This document shows, one piece after another, positions 1-6,282 of a DNA stretch of 8,191 bases; positions within the stretch are counted from its first letter, which is position 1; every line of letters starts with the position of its first letter. This DNA comes from Akkermansiaceae bacterium UBA985 (GTDB taxonomy: Bacteria > Verrucomicrobiota > Verrucomicrobiia > Verrucomicrobiales > Akkermansiaceae). Under the pieces are notes generated by a model. That model searched no databases. It saw only the letters and a program-made list of their open reading frames with translations, and was not told the origin of the DNA. The translations under genes and the position numbers were made by a program. Location of the stretch: contig DBBL01000060.1 of the NCBI GenBank assembly GCA_002292185.1, positions 1 through 8,191 on the forward strand, given 5' to 3'.

Positions 1-260
1 TCATCCGCCTTGTAAGCAGGACCAAACTGTAAAAGATCACTTCAACGTGGAGATAAAAAAACCAACCGCAAACGAGCCCTTACGAACATTGTCTACGATT
101 GACTTGGATGTCACTCACGTGCCCTCCAATGGAGCGGCGGCGGGAAACTACCCGAAATCGACGTCACGTCAATACCTTTTGGTATCTTTTTTAACTCTTT
201 TTTCCATCACAAGCACAACCGCCTAATCCTCAGGCATTGATTGGCTAAAATAGAAGGGTA
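1..260. other. Left-edge region without a confident gene
   Basis: I see no gene here that I can name. On the + strand one frame stays open from position 2 to the TAA at 224-226 (about 74 codons with no clear start). Its translation has a polar front half and a hydrophobic tail near YLLVSFLTLF, but I recognise no family. An open run of this length in about 260 bp is not rare by chance, and a terminator-like hairpin lies inside it. The two other + frames stop at 13-15 and 30-32, either of which could be the end of a gene lying to the left. The region is also the 3' flank of the leftward symporter gene, for which I find no clear intrinsic terminator; a run of seven A at 55-61 lacks a matching hairpin. 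Confidence 0.5.
172..192 (+). terminator. Weak intrinsic terminator-like hairpin
   Basis: ATACC (172-176), a TTTT loop and GGTAT (181-185) form a 5-bp stem. One C follows, then six T (187-192), with more T-rich sequence after that. The stem has only two G-C pairs, so it would be weak. The T tract points to termination of rightward transcription coming from outside the left edge. On the other strand no U tract follows the stem, so it does not serve the symporter gene. Confidence 0.35.
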
Positions 261-2102
261 TCAGTGGACAACGGGAGGCGCAGAATCGCCCTCATCATTA
301 GGATTATCCGGTAAGCGAATGGACTCAACCATGTCTACAACCTCCTGTGGTGGGGCTGGCGTAAATGAGCTTACTAAAAATGCCACTGCGAAGTTAAGCA
401 GCATTCCAATACAGCCAATTCCCTCTGGAGAGATTCCAAGGAGATACTGCTCTGGTTTACCACCAAGGAACTGGAAGTAGATGATGTAGCCTAAGGTAAA
501 GCTGATACCGGCTAGCATGCCAGCAATAGCGCCCTCCTTGTTCATTTTCTTAGAAAAGATACCCATCAGCAATGTCGGGAAGAAGGATGACGCTGCTAAA
601 CCGAAGGCGAAGGCTACGGTTTTAGCGATGAATGCCGAGGGAGGATTGATTCCAAAATAGGCAGCCACTCCAAGAGCGACGAATGAGGCTATGCGTGCAT
701 ATCTCACCTCTTCTTTATCTGTCAGGTCAGGCTTGATGATCTTCTTCATCAGGTCATGTGAGATGGATGTGGAAAGCACGAGTAACAACCCAGCTGCCGT
801 CGACAAAGCTGCTGCGATACAACCTGCCATGAGTAAGGCAATTACCCACTTGGGAAGACCTCCCATGTGAGGATTGGCCATGACCATGATATCGTTACCG
901 AACCAAAGCTCATTGGGGTTGGTCATGTCCGCCTTCATCGCAAGCAGCCTTTCGCCGTGTATGCCGATACGTTGCTCCTTAGGCGCATCATATGCGGGAT
1001 AGACTGGCTTGGATCCCATGAAGGGCGAGGACGTCCCAGCTTCTGATTTGGCTGGGCCGGAATACTGAATCTTACCATCATTGTTTTTATCAACCCATGC
1101 CATCTGGCCGGTTTCTTCAAATTCCTTAAACCACGCAGGCGCTTCTGAGTAGCTGGTGTTATTGAGTTTTTCAATGAGGTTAACTCGAGAGAACGCTCCG
1201 ATCGTTGGGGCTGTCAGGTAAATGACCGCAATAAATAACAAAGTCCAACAAGCCGAGCTCCTTACGGCACGAACATTCTTAACGGTGAAGAACCTAACAA
1301 TAACGTGAGGAAGGCCAGCGGTTCCACACATTAATGCCGCTGTAATACAGAACATATTCACCTTCGACATTTTTCCTGAAGTATACTCGCTGAACCCTAA
1401 TTCCGTGTTGATGTTGTTGATCTTGGTGAGGAAGGGAATGCTTTCCTTCGCCCCAGCCGTGTAGTCGCCTATTAAACCAAGCTGAGGAATAAAGTTATCG
1501 GTTAGAGCAATAGCGATGAAGATCGCTGGAATAGTGTAGGCAAATGCCATCACGCAATACTGAGCCACCTGGGTGTAGGTAATGCCCTTCATGCCCCCCA
1601 TACCTGCGTAGACAAAAACGATACCCGCACCAGTAGCCACCCCGGCAGGAATGCCAATGCCGAAGAGCTGAGAAAAAACAACCCCCACCCCGCGCATCTG
1701 GCCCATAATGTAAGTCATGCATATAAAGATAGCGCAAAGCACAGCGACAGCGCGGGCTAATTTCGAGTAGTAGCGGTCACCGATGAAGTCAGGCACGGTT
1801 GCTTTACCAAACTTACGTAAGAAAGGAACCATGAGAATGGTCAATAGGACAAAGCCTCCGGTCCAGCCCATCAAAAAGCGGGAAGCGTCATAGCCACTGA
1901 TGGCGATAGTGCCAGCCATCGAGATGAAGGTCGCAGCACTCATCCAGTCCGCTGCGGTAGCCATGCCATTAGCCAAGGGAGAAACCCCACCGCCAGCGGT
2001 ATAATATTCCTTGGTAGAGCCCGCGCGAGACCTTACGGCAATGCCGATATAAAGGACAAAGGACAGACCGATGAAGATGTAATTCCAGTAATCTTGACTC
2101 AT
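261..2102 (-). CDS. Sodium:solute symporter, large subunit (VC_2705 subfamily)
   Basis: This is a 613-residue inner-membrane carrier of the SSS family, predicted to move a small solute (probably a monocarboxylate such as acetate; substrate not proven) with Na+. About 13 hydrophobic segments are visible. KEYYTAGGG (31-39) and [12 protein letters not shown] (48-59) are typical of ActP-like members. The pair S434-T435 in the [11 protein letters not shown] segment sits where SSS carriers bind Na+. Between hydrophobic segments, residues about 305-415 form a long hydrophilic insertion that, from memory, marks the VC_2705 subfamily; it contains [10 protein letters not shown] (338-347), which resembles a calcium-binding loop. 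The C-terminal tail is acidic. I chose the ATG at 2102 (MSQDYWNY), 7 bp after the small-subunit stop. An in-frame GTG at 2138 would add 12 unconserved-looking residues and overlap the upstream gene. Co-transcription with that gene is inferred from spacing. Confidence 0.9.
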   Translation of the reverse strand: MSQDYWNYIFIGLSFVLYIGIAVRSRAGSTKEYYTAGGGVSPLANGMATAADWMSAATFISMAGTIAISGYDASRFLMGWTGGFVLLTILMVPFLRKFGKATVPDFIGDRYYSKLARAVAVLCAIFICMTYIMGQMRGVGVVFSQLFGIGIPAGVATGAGIVFVYAGMGGMKGITYTQVAQYCVMAFAYTIPAIFIAIALTDNFIPQLGLIGDYTAGAKESIPFLTKINNINTELGFSEYTSGKMSKVNMFCITAALMCGTAGLPHVIVRFFTVKNVRAVRSSACWTLLFIAVIYLTAPTIGAFSRVNLIEKLNNTSYSEAPAWFKEFEETGQMAWVDKNNDGKIQYSGPAKSEAGTSSPFMGSKPVYPAYDAPKEQRIGIHGERLLAMKADMTNPNELWFGNDIMVMANPHMGGLPKWVIALLMAGCIAAALSTAAGLLLVLSTSISHDLMKKIIKPDLTDKEEVRYARIASFVALGVAAYFGINPPSAFIAKTVAFAFGLAASSFFPTLLMGIFSKKMNKEGAIAGMLAGISFTLGYIIYFQFLGGKPEQYLLGISPEGIGCIGMLLNFAVAFLVSSFTPAPPQEVVDMVESIRLPDNPNDEGDSAPPVVH

Positions 2103-2109
2103 AGTATAA

Positions 2110-2388
2110 TTATTTTTTAGATGTGAAACCTTCCTCACCCTCCAGCTTGTTCATCATGTGTTTGTAGACGTATAAAATAATCACGAAACAGATGATAGAA
2201 CCTTGCTGAGCCATCCAGAAGCCAAGAGGCGCATTCCCCACCTTCGGCAGAGACTCATCCAACCAGTCACGGAATAAAATACCGGCCCCCAAGCTGACAA
2301 CAAACCACACACCCAGCAGGATCATGACCAAGGTAATATTTTTTTGCCAATAACGACGACAGTGTAGTTCGGATGGTTGTTCGCTCAT
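2110..2388 (-). CDS. DUF4212 small subunit of the sodium:solute symporter
   Basis: This 92-residue membrane protein belongs to the DUF4212 family, which usually lies directly upstream of VC_2705-type symporters and is taken to be their small subunit. It has two hydrophobic segments (about 18-39 and 60-80). Family hallmarks are RYWQKN (12-17), the WF..SLGAGIL stretch around 28-38, and [12 protein letters not shown] in the middle. The C-terminus is charged and cytoplasmic-looking. The ATG at 2388 has no good Shine-Dalgarno; AAGAG lies about 11 nt upstream. A decent promoter precedes it at 2406-2434, so the pair probably forms a two-gene operon. Its biochemical role (assembly, stability or gating of the large subunit) is inferred. 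Confidence 0.9.
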   Translation of the reverse strand: MSEQPSELHCRRYWQKNITLVMILLGVWFVVSLGAGILFRDWLDESLPKVGNAPLGFWMAQQGSIICFVIILYVYKHMMNKLEGEEGFTSKK

Positions 2389-2405
2389 AATAAAAGTATC
2401 TCTTG

Positions 2406-2434
2406 CTTATAGTTGGTTGGACTGAGGATGCAAA
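2406..2434 (-). promoter_or_regulatory. Candidate sigma70-type promoter for the symporter pair
   Basis: Read leftward, TTTGCA (2434-2429; 4 of 6 to consensus) is followed by 17 bp and TATAAG (2411-2406; 5 of 6). The predicted start near 2399 leaves a leader of only about 10 nt before the ATG at 2388. Two copies of ACTGAG (2421-2426 and 2434-2439) flank the -35 and could be an operator, which is speculation. Confidence 0.4.
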
Positions 2435-2484
2435 CTGAGAATCAAAAAACAGGCATTATTTTTCTGTGCGCTTTACAGCTTGAG

Positions 2485-2513
2485 TTGACAAAAGGCAGTG
2501 CCCGTGTGATCAA
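2485..2513 (+). promoter_or_regulatory. Candidate promoter for sufT
   Basis: A perfect TTGACA (2485-2490) is followed by 17 bp and GATCAA (2508-2513; 3 of 6). TG at 2505-2506 sits in the extended -10 position. The predicted transcription start falls at about 2519-2521, which is the start codon itself, so the mRNA might be leaderless. The -10 is weak. Confidence 0.3.
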
Positions 2514-2519
2514 TTCGCC

Positions 2520-3068
2520 ATGCAGACTGAGATTATCACCAATCGCGAAGTGAATGCTGTGCAGATTCCCAGCGGAGATCCTTTTGTTCTTCCTGCTGGA
2601 ACAGCTGTGATCATCACTCAAACACTAGGAGGCTCCTACACAGTAGCCACTCAGTCCGGGCTTGCCCGCATCCCGTCAGAAGATGCTGACGCACTGGGAA
2701 TTGATCCTTCAGACACAACTTCCACTAGTACTGGCGGAGACTCTTTACCCACAGACGCTACCCCAGAGGACCATATCTGGAATCAGCTGAAACAAGTATT
2801 TGATCCTGAAATACCCGTCGACATCGTCAATCTTGGCCTCGTCTATGATTGCTCGCTTGAGGAAAAGGATGGCAAAAAAATCGCTAATGTGAAAATGACC
2901 CTGACTGCTCCCGGTTGTGGCATGGGTCCGGTCATTGCGGCTGATGCACAGGCACGCATCATGACTATTGAGGGCATTGAAGATGCGCACGTTGATTTGG
3001 TTTGGGATCCACCGTGGAATCAGGACATGATTTCCGAGGAAGGGAAAATGAAGCTCGGGATGGTATAA
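2520..3068 (+). CDS. sufT: SufT-type Fe-S cluster assembly/maturation protein (long DUF59/MIP18 family)
   Basis: This 182-residue cytoplasmic protein matches the long SufT form: an N-terminal region with PSGDPFVLPAGTAV (17-30) and ITQTLGGSYTV (32-42), a Thr/Ser-rich linker at about 65-80, and a DUF59/MIP18 domain at 84-172. In that domain I see DPEIPVDIVNLGLVYD (95-110), LTAPGCGMGP (128-137) with the conserved Cys133, and WDPPWNQDMIS (162-172). The family helps mature Fe-S proteins and is often found beside sufBCDSU, but no other suf gene is visible here. It is divergent from the symporter operon and convergent with the metallopeptidase gene, whose stop is only 28 bp away; no terminator is seen in that gap. 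The ATG at 2520 is just upstream of the first conserved block and has no Shine-Dalgarno. Confidence 0.9.
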   Translation: MQTEIITNREVNAVQIPSGDPFVLPAGTAVIITQTLGGSYTVATQSGLARIPSEDADALGIDPSDTTSTSTGGDSLPTDATPEDHIWNQLKQVFDPEIPVDIVNLGLVYDCSLEEKDGKKIANVKMTLTAPGCGMGPVIAADAQARIMTIEGIEDAHVDLVWDPPWNQDMISEEGKMKLGMV

Positions 3069-3096
3069 TACATCAGCCTCTTCAATCCTCCCTATT

Positions 3097-3903
3097 TTAG
3101 GGGATCCATTTTACCGGATCGACACGATAGTAGCTTTTAAGTTGCTCGTAGACTTCAGGGTAGTGCTCGCTGAGCTGTTTAGGCTTTTCGTAGAAGGTTT
3201 CTGTCGCGACAGCAAAAAACTCAGCTGGATTGGTGGCTCCGTATGGATCGATCACTGTTCGACGGCCCTTTTCAAGTTTGCGTTGGAAGCGAATAAAAGC
3301 CTGATTAAAAACCAGCGACCAGTCTCGGTATGTGCCAGCGCCCGAAAGTTCAGGAACCCCATCAGCCGCCCCATCAGCTTGATCGAGTTGGTGCGCAAAC
3401 TCATGCAGAGTGACGTGATTACCGTCTTCTTGATTTCTTCCTCCGGCGATAACGCTTTCCCATGCTAATACCACGCTGCCCGATTGCCAGCTCTCGCCTA
3501 ATCTCACATCGTCGTGGCCATGCTCGTTTTTGGCTTTATAGGCAGAAGGATATAATAAAACACTGCGTAGCTTACGGTAGAAATCGTGATTGCGATTGAC
3601 CAGTAAAAGACAAGCCTGAGCAGCTATAACATGCTGCATGTGTCTAGTAACTGCCTCCAATCCGCCACAAGCCTCAAACGACTTCTCGAATAGAAAAACA
3701 TGCATCAAACCCTCCAACTCATCTCGAAGATTATCAGGGATCCGATCAAAGATGACAAAATCTTGGGCAATAGCATGACGCTCCTCGTCACTCAGCCTTA
3801 GCTCCATCCATTTCTGTCGCCGCGAGCGAATGATCGCAGCTTGGGCGATAAACCCAACGCTTATCAATACGACAACTGTCAGGATGATATAAATAGAGGT
3901 CAT
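3097..3903 (-). CDS. M90 (MtfA-like) zinc metallopeptidase, N-terminally membrane-anchored
   Basis: This 268-residue protein belongs to the MtfA/M90 family. The zinc site is HEFAH (His167, Glu168, His171), followed by QLDQADG, which matches the E. coli MtfA layout HEFVHKLD...G. The later NPAEFFAVATETFYEKP block (225-241) supplies the likely third ligand, Glu228. Residues 2-25 form one hydrophobic helix followed by RSRRQK, so the catalytic domain is probably held at the inner face of the membrane; E. coli MtfA lacks this anchor. E. coli MtfA interacts with the glucose repressor Mlc and acts as an aminopeptidase, but no Mlc or PTS gene is present here, so the substrate is unknown. The ATG at 3903 overlaps the hisA stop as ATGA, which suggests translational coupling, and a weak AGGT lies 5 nt upstream. 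Confidence 0.88.
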   Translation of the reverse strand: MTSIYIILTVVVLISVGFIAQAAIIRSRRQKWMELRLSDEERHAIAQDFVIFDRIPDNLRDELEGLMHVFLFEKSFEACGGLEAVTRHMQHVIAAQACLLLVNRNHDFYRKLRSVLLYPSAYKAKNEHGHDDVRLGESWQSGSVVLAWESVIAGGRNQEDGNHVTLHEFAHQLDQADGAADGVPELSGAGTYRDWSLVFNQAFIRFQRKLEKGRRTVIDPYGATNPAEFFAVATETFYEKPKQLSEHYPEVYEQLKSYYRVDPVKWIP

Positions 3904-4670
3904 CGGCTACCTAGGTTCCAAGCCAACAAGTCCTCATACTTGACCCCAGAACCACCAAAAATATCGAGAGCGCTGCCCACCGTCACATCCACGCTTCCAC
4001 CGCTGCGTTCAGAGACCAACTGGAGATCAGCCATGGTGGCAACCCCGCCTGCGTAAGTGATTGGTATGCCCGCCCAGGCCCCCAATACGTCTACGAGCTC
4101 AGCGTCAACCCCGCCGCACAAGCCCTCGACATCCGCAGCGTGAACAAGATATTCAGAGCACCACTCTGCAAGCGTTTCCAGAGTAGCGTGAGTGACATCG
4201 ATTGATGTCAACGTTTGCCACCGGTTCATAGCCACCGTCCAGCCTGACTCTGTGCTTCGGCAGCTCAGATCCACCACCACGTTTTCCCGGCCAACTTCAT
4301 TGGCGAGCTCTCGCAAGCGATCTTCACGAAACTTGCCATCATCATCAAAAAGCCACGAGGTCACGATCACTTGAGAAGCCCCAGCCTCTAGCCACTCAAC
4401 GGCATTGCGAATGTTAATCCCCCCACCCAGCTGCATTCCTCCGGGCCAAGCTTGCAGTGCATCACGCGCAGCATCAACATTACCCGCACCCAGCTGGATT
4501 ACGTGGCCGCCTCTCAACTCATCCTTATGGTAGAGATCTGCGAACCATGCCGGCTCACGATCTGAGACAAAGTTTTCAGTTGGCGGAGCTCCTGTGTCGC
4601 TGAGTGTAGCTCCGACGATTTGTTTAACTTGACCATCATGGAGGTCAATACATGGGCGAAAACGAGTCAT
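3900..4670 (-). CDS. hisA: Phosphoribosylformimino-AICAR ribotide isomerase, eukaryotic (HIS6) type
   Basis: HisA catalyses the Amadori isomerisation of ProFAR to PRFAR, the fourth step of histidine synthesis, in the cytoplasm. The 256 residues form one TIM barrel. CIDLHDGQVKQIVG (7-20) carries the catalytic Asp9, and HAADVEGLCGG (177-187) carries the second acid, Asp180. Phosphate-binding segments are LGGGIN (81-86), YAGGV (206-210) and VGSALDIFGG (231-240). Blocks such as VIVTSWLF, VVVDLSCR, MNRWQTLT and LDIFGG are those of yeast HIS6 rather than of ordinary bacterial HisA. The ATG at 4670 gives the family N-terminus; an in-frame upstream extension to 4784 is Arg-rich and overlaps aat. It starts 8 bp after the aat stop and overlaps the peptidase start by 4 bp. 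No other his gene is visible. Confidence 0.93.
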   Translation of the reverse strand: MTRFRPCIDLHDGQVKQIVGATLSDTGAPPTENFVSDREPAWFADLYHKDELRGGHVIQLGAGNVDAARDALQAWPGGMQLGGGINIRNAVEWLEAGASQVIVTSWLFDDDGKFREDRLRELANEVGRENVVVDLSCRSTESGWTVAMNRWQTLTSIDVTHATLETLAEWCSEYLVHAADVEGLCGGVDAELVDVLGAWAGIPITYAGGVATMADLQLVSERSGGSVDVTVGSALDIFGGSGVKYEDLLAWNLGSR

Positions 4671-4678
4671 ACCTCTAC

Positions 4679-5254
4679 TTATCCCTCTTCCCCTTCTTCT
4701 GCAAGCGCCTCTGCAAGCAACTTGATATATTCCTCGCGAGGCACTTCCATACCGCCGAATTGCCGCAAGTGATCGGTCATCCACTGGGTATCAAGCAAGA
4801 TGAAATCATGCTCCCTGAGCCAGTCAACGAGGTATGCCAAGGCCACCTTGCTCGCATCTGTCTTGCGTGAAAACATGCTTTCTCCAAAAAAAGCCCTGCC
4901 AATAGCAACCCCGTAAAGCCCACCCTGCAGACCCTCGTCGTCCCAAGATTCAAAAGAGTGGCAATACCCAAGCTCATGAAGCTGAGTATAACTATTAGCT
5001 ATCATGTCGTCTATCCATGTCTCTTCGCGCTGGCGGCAGCTGCTGATCACCTCGAGGAATGCCGTATCCACTTTCACCTCGTATCTATTGCCCTTGAGGG
5101 TTCGTTTCAGCCCATGAGGTATGTGAAAGCGATCATCCAGGGGAATCACGCCACGCATTAGTGGAGCAAACCATAAGATCTCACCCTCATCCGCCATCGG
5201 AAATACACCTTCCGTGTAAGCACCTAATAGGATATGTGGGGGGATTGTTTCCAT
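4679..5254 (-). CDS. aat: Leucyl/phenylalanyl-tRNA--protein transferase
   Basis: Aat moves Leu or Phe from aminoacyl-tRNA onto proteins with N-terminal Lys or Arg, which marks them for ClpS/ClpAP degradation. The 191 residues contain the family blocks in order: LLGAYTEGVFPM (9-20), LWFAPLMRGVIP (27-38), ETWI (78-81), YTQLHELGYCHSFESW (89-104), GGLYGVAIGRAFFGESMFSR (111-130), ASK (134-136) and LLDTQWMTDHLRQFGG (153-168). It is shorter than E. coli Aat (234 residues), mostly at the two ends, and the core looks complete. The ATG at 5254 has no Shine-Dalgarno. It lies upstream of hisA by 8 bp and downstream of the DUF2007 gene by 72 bp without a clear terminator, so read-through is possible. Confidence 0.95.
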   Translation of the reverse strand: METIPPHILLGAYTEGVFPMADEGEILWFAPLMRGVIPLDDRFHIPHGLKRTLKGNRYEVKVDTAFLEVISSCRQREETWIDDMIANSYTQLHELGYCHSFESWDDEGLQGGLYGVAIGRAFFGESMFSRKTDASKVALAYLVDWLREHDFILLDTQWMTDHLRQFGGMEVPREEYIKLLAEALAEEGEEG

Positions 5255-5261
5255 ACGGGCA

Positions 5262-5289
5262 TGAATACACTACGTATCACACATTGCAG
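5262..5289 (-). promoter_or_regulatory. Possible promoter for aat-hisA-peptidase
   Basis: Read leftward, CTGCAA (5289-5284) is followed by 16 bp and TATTCA (5267-5262). Both boxes are weak. A start 7 nt after the -10 would fall on the aat start codon. It is offered mainly because two other leftward candidates have a similar TGCA-containing -35 at the same spacing. Confidence 0.2.
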
Positions 5290-5326
5290 TGCTGGTCATT
5301 CTTAAGATCTATCTATGTTCCAACGC

Positions 5327-5545
5327 TTAAGAGGCATTACGTTTTTTCATGGCTGCAAGAATAGTGTCAGCTTCCTGCTCATCTTCCTCAGCAACGACTA
5401 ATCTGACACCGCTATGCATTGTCAAATGAGGCGCAATTGATCCGACAATTTCATCTAGAATAGTAGAATTAATACCAAAACTGGCGAGTTCCAACCTTGC
5501 AAGCTCTGCCTGGATTAGCATCGTATATTTACGCAGGACAACCAT
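5327..5545 (-). CDS. Small DUF2007-family protein (putative signal-transducing protein)
   Basis: This 72-residue protein matches the DUF2007 pattern: an opening MVVLRKYTMLIQAELARLEL, then a segment about a buried loop (ASFGINSTILDE, 21-32), then GVRLVVAEEDEQEADTIL (46-63). The fold is thought to be a small alpha/beta domain resembling PII-like or ACT-like sensors, but no function is established; the name signal transducing is a database guess. It is soluble, with no membrane segment. The ATG at 5545 gives the usual family N-terminus; AGAGGG lies only 1 nt before it, too close for normal Shine-Dalgarno pairing. It precedes aat by 72 bp in the same direction and may share its transcript. Confidence 0.75.
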   Translation of the reverse strand: MVVLRKYTMLIQAELARLELASFGINSTILDEIVGSIAPHLTMHSGVRLVVAEEDEQEADTILAAMKKRNAS

Positions 5546-5553
5546 ACCCTCTG

Positions 5554-5581
5554 AAATTAGCCTGCGGGCTTAGCCTTGCAA
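5554..5581 (-). promoter_or_regulatory. Possible promoter for the DUF2007 gene
   Basis: Read leftward, TTGCAA (5581-5576; 4 of 6) is followed by 16 bp and TAATTT (5559-5554; 3 of 6). The predicted start is within 1-2 nt of the ATG at 5545. A small inverted repeat, AGCC/GGCT (5559-5562 and 5567-5570), lies at the -10 end of the spacer. The boxes are weak. Confidence 0.22.
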
Positions 5582-5655
5582 CACAGAAATACTCACCGAA
5601 ATACCCGCGCTTGTATGCCCACACAAACAAAGCCGTAAACTATGGGAAATCCTGC

Positions 5656-5684
5656 TTGACTCAGGGCTACTATGCCCCTATCTC
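5656..5684 (+). promoter_or_regulatory. Candidate promoter for rplI
   Basis: TTGACT (5656-5661; 5 of 6) is followed by 17 bp and TATCTC (5679-5684; 3 of 6). A start near 5691 gives a leader of about 39 nt. The spacer holds an inverted repeat GGGC/GCCC (5664-5667 and 5674-5677). A ribosomal-protein gene with 184 bp of noncoding DNA upstream needs a promoter here, which supports the call despite the weak -10. Confidence 0.35.
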
Positions 5685-5693
5685 ATGCCCCCC

Positions 5694-5707
5694 GCAGAGT
5701 ATTCTGC
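5694..5707 (+). other. Hairpin in the rplI leader
   Basis: GCAGA (5694-5698), loop GTAT and TCTGC (5703-5707) form a perfect 5-bp stem, 22 nt upstream of the rplI ATG. If transcription starts near 5691, this hairpin is at the extreme 5' end of the mRNA, where it could stabilise the transcript. Regulation is not shown. Confidence 0.35.
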
Positions 5708-5729
5708 ACATCAACAACTACTTTTCCTT

Positions 5730-6209
5730 ATGGCCACTACAGAAGTTATTCTCCGCGAAAAAATCAACAACCTTGGTTCAGAAGCCGACGTTGTCACCGT
5801 CAAGGCTGGCTACGCTCGCAATTTTCTAATCCCAGAAGGCAAGGCTTTCGAAGCCAGCAAAGCAAACCTCAAGCACCTTGAGTCACTCAACTCTAAGCGT
5901 GTTCAGCGCGAGGCAGAGGAGCTTGAGGCAGCAACGGCTCTTGTTTCCAAGATCGGCAAACTCAAATTGGACTTCACTCTGGAGTCTGGTCAGGGTGGTA
6001 AAGCGTTCGGATCAATCACCACGATCGACATCCACAAGGAACTTGCCGAAAAAGGCATCGAATTGGACCGGCATGCGATTGAGCTCAGCGGCCCCATCAA
6101 AACATCAGGCAAGCAGAACATTGAGATCAAGCTTCACCCTGAGGTTACAGCCACACTGAAAATCAATGTTAAGGTTGATGGTGATGACACAGAGCCTGCT
6201 TCAAAGTAA
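5730..6209 (+). CDS. rplI: 50S ribosomal protein L9
   Basis: L9 binds 23S rRNA at the base of the L1 stalk and reaches across to neighbouring ribosomes. The 159 residues show the N-terminal domain with EVILREKINNLGSEADVVTV (5-24), then KAGYARNFLIPEGKA (25-39), a long connecting helix (about 40-75) and a C-terminal domain with GKAFGSIT (90-97) and IELSGPIKTSGKQNIEIKLH (117-136). An acidic ten-residue tail follows the family domain, so it is slightly longer than the usual 149. The ATG at 5730 gives the exact family N-terminus; an in-frame ATG at 5685 adds 15 unrelated residues. There is no Shine-Dalgarno. It stands alone, with noncoding DNA and a divergent gene upstream and a terminator downstream, not behind rpsF, ssb and rpsR. 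Confidence 0.96.
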   Translation: MATTEVILREKINNLGSEADVVTVKAGYARNFLIPEGKAFEASKANLKHLESLNSKRVQREAEELEAATALVSKIGKLKLDFTLESGQGGKAFGSITTIDIHKELAEKGIELDRHAIELSGPIKTSGKQNIEIKLHPEVTATLKINVKVDGDDTEPASK

Positions 6210-6220
6210 GCTAGACTAGC
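6210..6220. repeat. Perfect short palindrome after the rplI stop
   Basis: GCTAG and CTAGC flank a single A directly after the TAA (6207-6209). The two CTAG tetramers, often rare in bacterial DNA, make it noticeable. It may be chance. Confidence 0.3.
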
Positions 6221-6248
6221 ACTCTAAACAAAGCGTCCTAAAATTTTC

Positions 6249-6282
6249 AAAGCTCCTATCTGTTTTCAGGTAGGAGCTTTTT
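6249..6282. terminator. Strong intrinsic terminator shared by convergent genes
   Basis: A 14-bp stem (6249-6262 with 6267-6280, one G-U wobble on the + transcript) closes on a TTTT loop. On the + strand the stem ends in GCTTT and continues TTCTT, which makes a strong terminator for rplI. On the - strand the stem is followed by TTTGAAAATTTT, a weaker U tract, so it may also end the hydrolase transcript. The hydrolase stop codon (6268-6266) lies at the loop and its last codons form one arm. Confidence 0.88.

Noticed and set aside
4..20. tRNA anticodon-arm lookalike (CTTGTAA loop, Thr-like)
   Set aside because: The stem has a mismatch and no T-arm with a TTC-type loop or acceptor sequence follows at the right distance.
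3..26. Minus-strand FGPAYKAD, reminiscent of orotate phosphoribosyltransferase (PyrE)
   Set aside because: A stop codon precedes it in frame by a few codons with no start between, and no PyrE N-terminal sequence is found in any frame upstream. Coincidence is more likely.
116..121. CACGTG palindrome
   Set aside because: A six-base palindrome is expected by chance and no promoter context is visible.
2103..2138. GTG start for the symporter at 2138
   Set aside because: It overlaps the DUF4212 gene and adds 12 residues outside the usual start; the ATG at 2102 fits the family and leaves a 7-bp gap.
3069..3096. Terminator between the convergent sufT and peptidase genes
   Set aside because: The 28-bp gap contains no stem with a U tract in either direction.
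4671..4784. In-frame N-terminal extension of hisA to 4784
   Set aside because: The 38 extra residues are Arg/Gly-rich, have no HisA similarity and lie entirely over the 3' end of aat; the ATG at 4670 gives the family N-terminus.
4652..4977. Other-frame open stretches over aat and hisA
   Set aside because: They are shadows of genes confirmed by strong family motifs.
5685..5729. Upstream ATG for rplI at 5685
   Set aside because: The 15 added residues have no L9 similarity and would remove much of the leader; ATG 5730 yields the canonical MATTEVILRE opening.
5497..5829. Rightward 110-codon frame overlapping the rplI start
   Set aside because: It runs across the DUF2007 5' end, the noncoding spacer and the rplI N-terminus in another frame; no recognisable domain.
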